From contig NZ_BNAU01000001.1 of the NCBI RefSeq assembly GCF_014653945.1, positions 1,690,181-1,754,180 of the forward strand: DNA of 64,000 nucleotides. Reading direction: 5' to 3'. The notes under the pieces were generated by a model that saw nothing but the letters and a program-made list of their open reading frames with translations, had not been told where the DNA came from and made no database searches. Positions 63,976 to 64,000 of the stretch are shown piece by piece. The stretch is from Amycolatopsis deserti. Its GTDB lineage: Bacteria > Actinomycetota > Actinomycetes > Mycobacteriales > Pseudonocardiaceae. The position numbers and the translations under genes were made by a program. Position 1 is the first letter of the stretch; each line of letters begins with the position of its first letter.

Positions 63976-64000
63976 GCAAGTCCTCGGCCTATTAGTACCA
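63976..64000 (-). rRNA. rrl: 23S ribosomal RNA, 3' end only
   Basis: The last bases, read on the minus strand, are TGGTACTAATAGGCCGAGG followed by ACTTG, the conserved 3' end of actinobacterial 23S rRNA. The rest lies beyond the window. The exact 3' end is approximate. Confidence 0.85.

Overview
The window is high-GC actinobacterial chromosome, most likely from the Pseudonocardiales (an Amycolatopsis-like organism). The reasons are the very high GC in third codon positions, frequent GTG and TTG starts, 4-nt ATGA/GTGA/TTGA gene overlaps, and a core block in the same order as the mycobacterial block that runs from tlyA through recN, pyrG, xerD, parA and scpAB to der. Genus-level assignment is inference. 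No insertion sequence, prophage, tRNA or CRISPR array was seen, and no gap of more than 300 bases lacks a feature.

1-28 kb is an accessory, mostly catabolic and transport region. In order it holds: a DinB-type polymerase (cut by the window edge); a CitMHS transporter with a split AtuA-like protein and a divergent LysR regulator; an amine-oxidation locus (copper amine oxidase, two APC permeases, IclR regulator); small enzymes (two flavin-fold proteins, a BtuF-like protein, OsmC, a stand-alone diaminopimelate-decarboxylase-like enzyme); a LysR-controlled gamma-glutamyltransferase followed by a complete dipeptide-type ABC importer with a fused double ATPase; and a sugar ABC importer with its ROK repressor under two tandem perfect palindromic operators.

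28-33 kb holds the most distinctive locus. It is a 1282-residue Pls-type single-module NRPS (adenylation, carrier, then membrane pairs alternating with three hexapeptide-repeat acyltransferase-like domains), translationally coupled to an M1 metallopeptidase. The adenylation pocket reads like a lysine pocket. This is the layout expected for an epsilon-poly-L-lysine-like homopolymer synthase with its own degrading enzyme.

33-64 kb is mainly core genome: der, plsC-like and cmk; a KhtT/KhtU-like K+/H+ antiporter; an ArsC-like protein and RecQ; an ECF sigma factor operon with a DUF899 protein and an MFS exporter; a chromosome-organisation operon (xerD, parA, an RHH protein, scpA, scpB, rluB); nudix, pyrG and aroA; two LLM-type oxidoreductases; steA and steB/mctB; recN, nadK, tlyA and a NagD-type phosphatase; an 853-residue protein with a huge RGG-like disordered domain on a TPR domain; and the end of an rRNA operon (5S and the 3' tip of 23S) on the minus strand.
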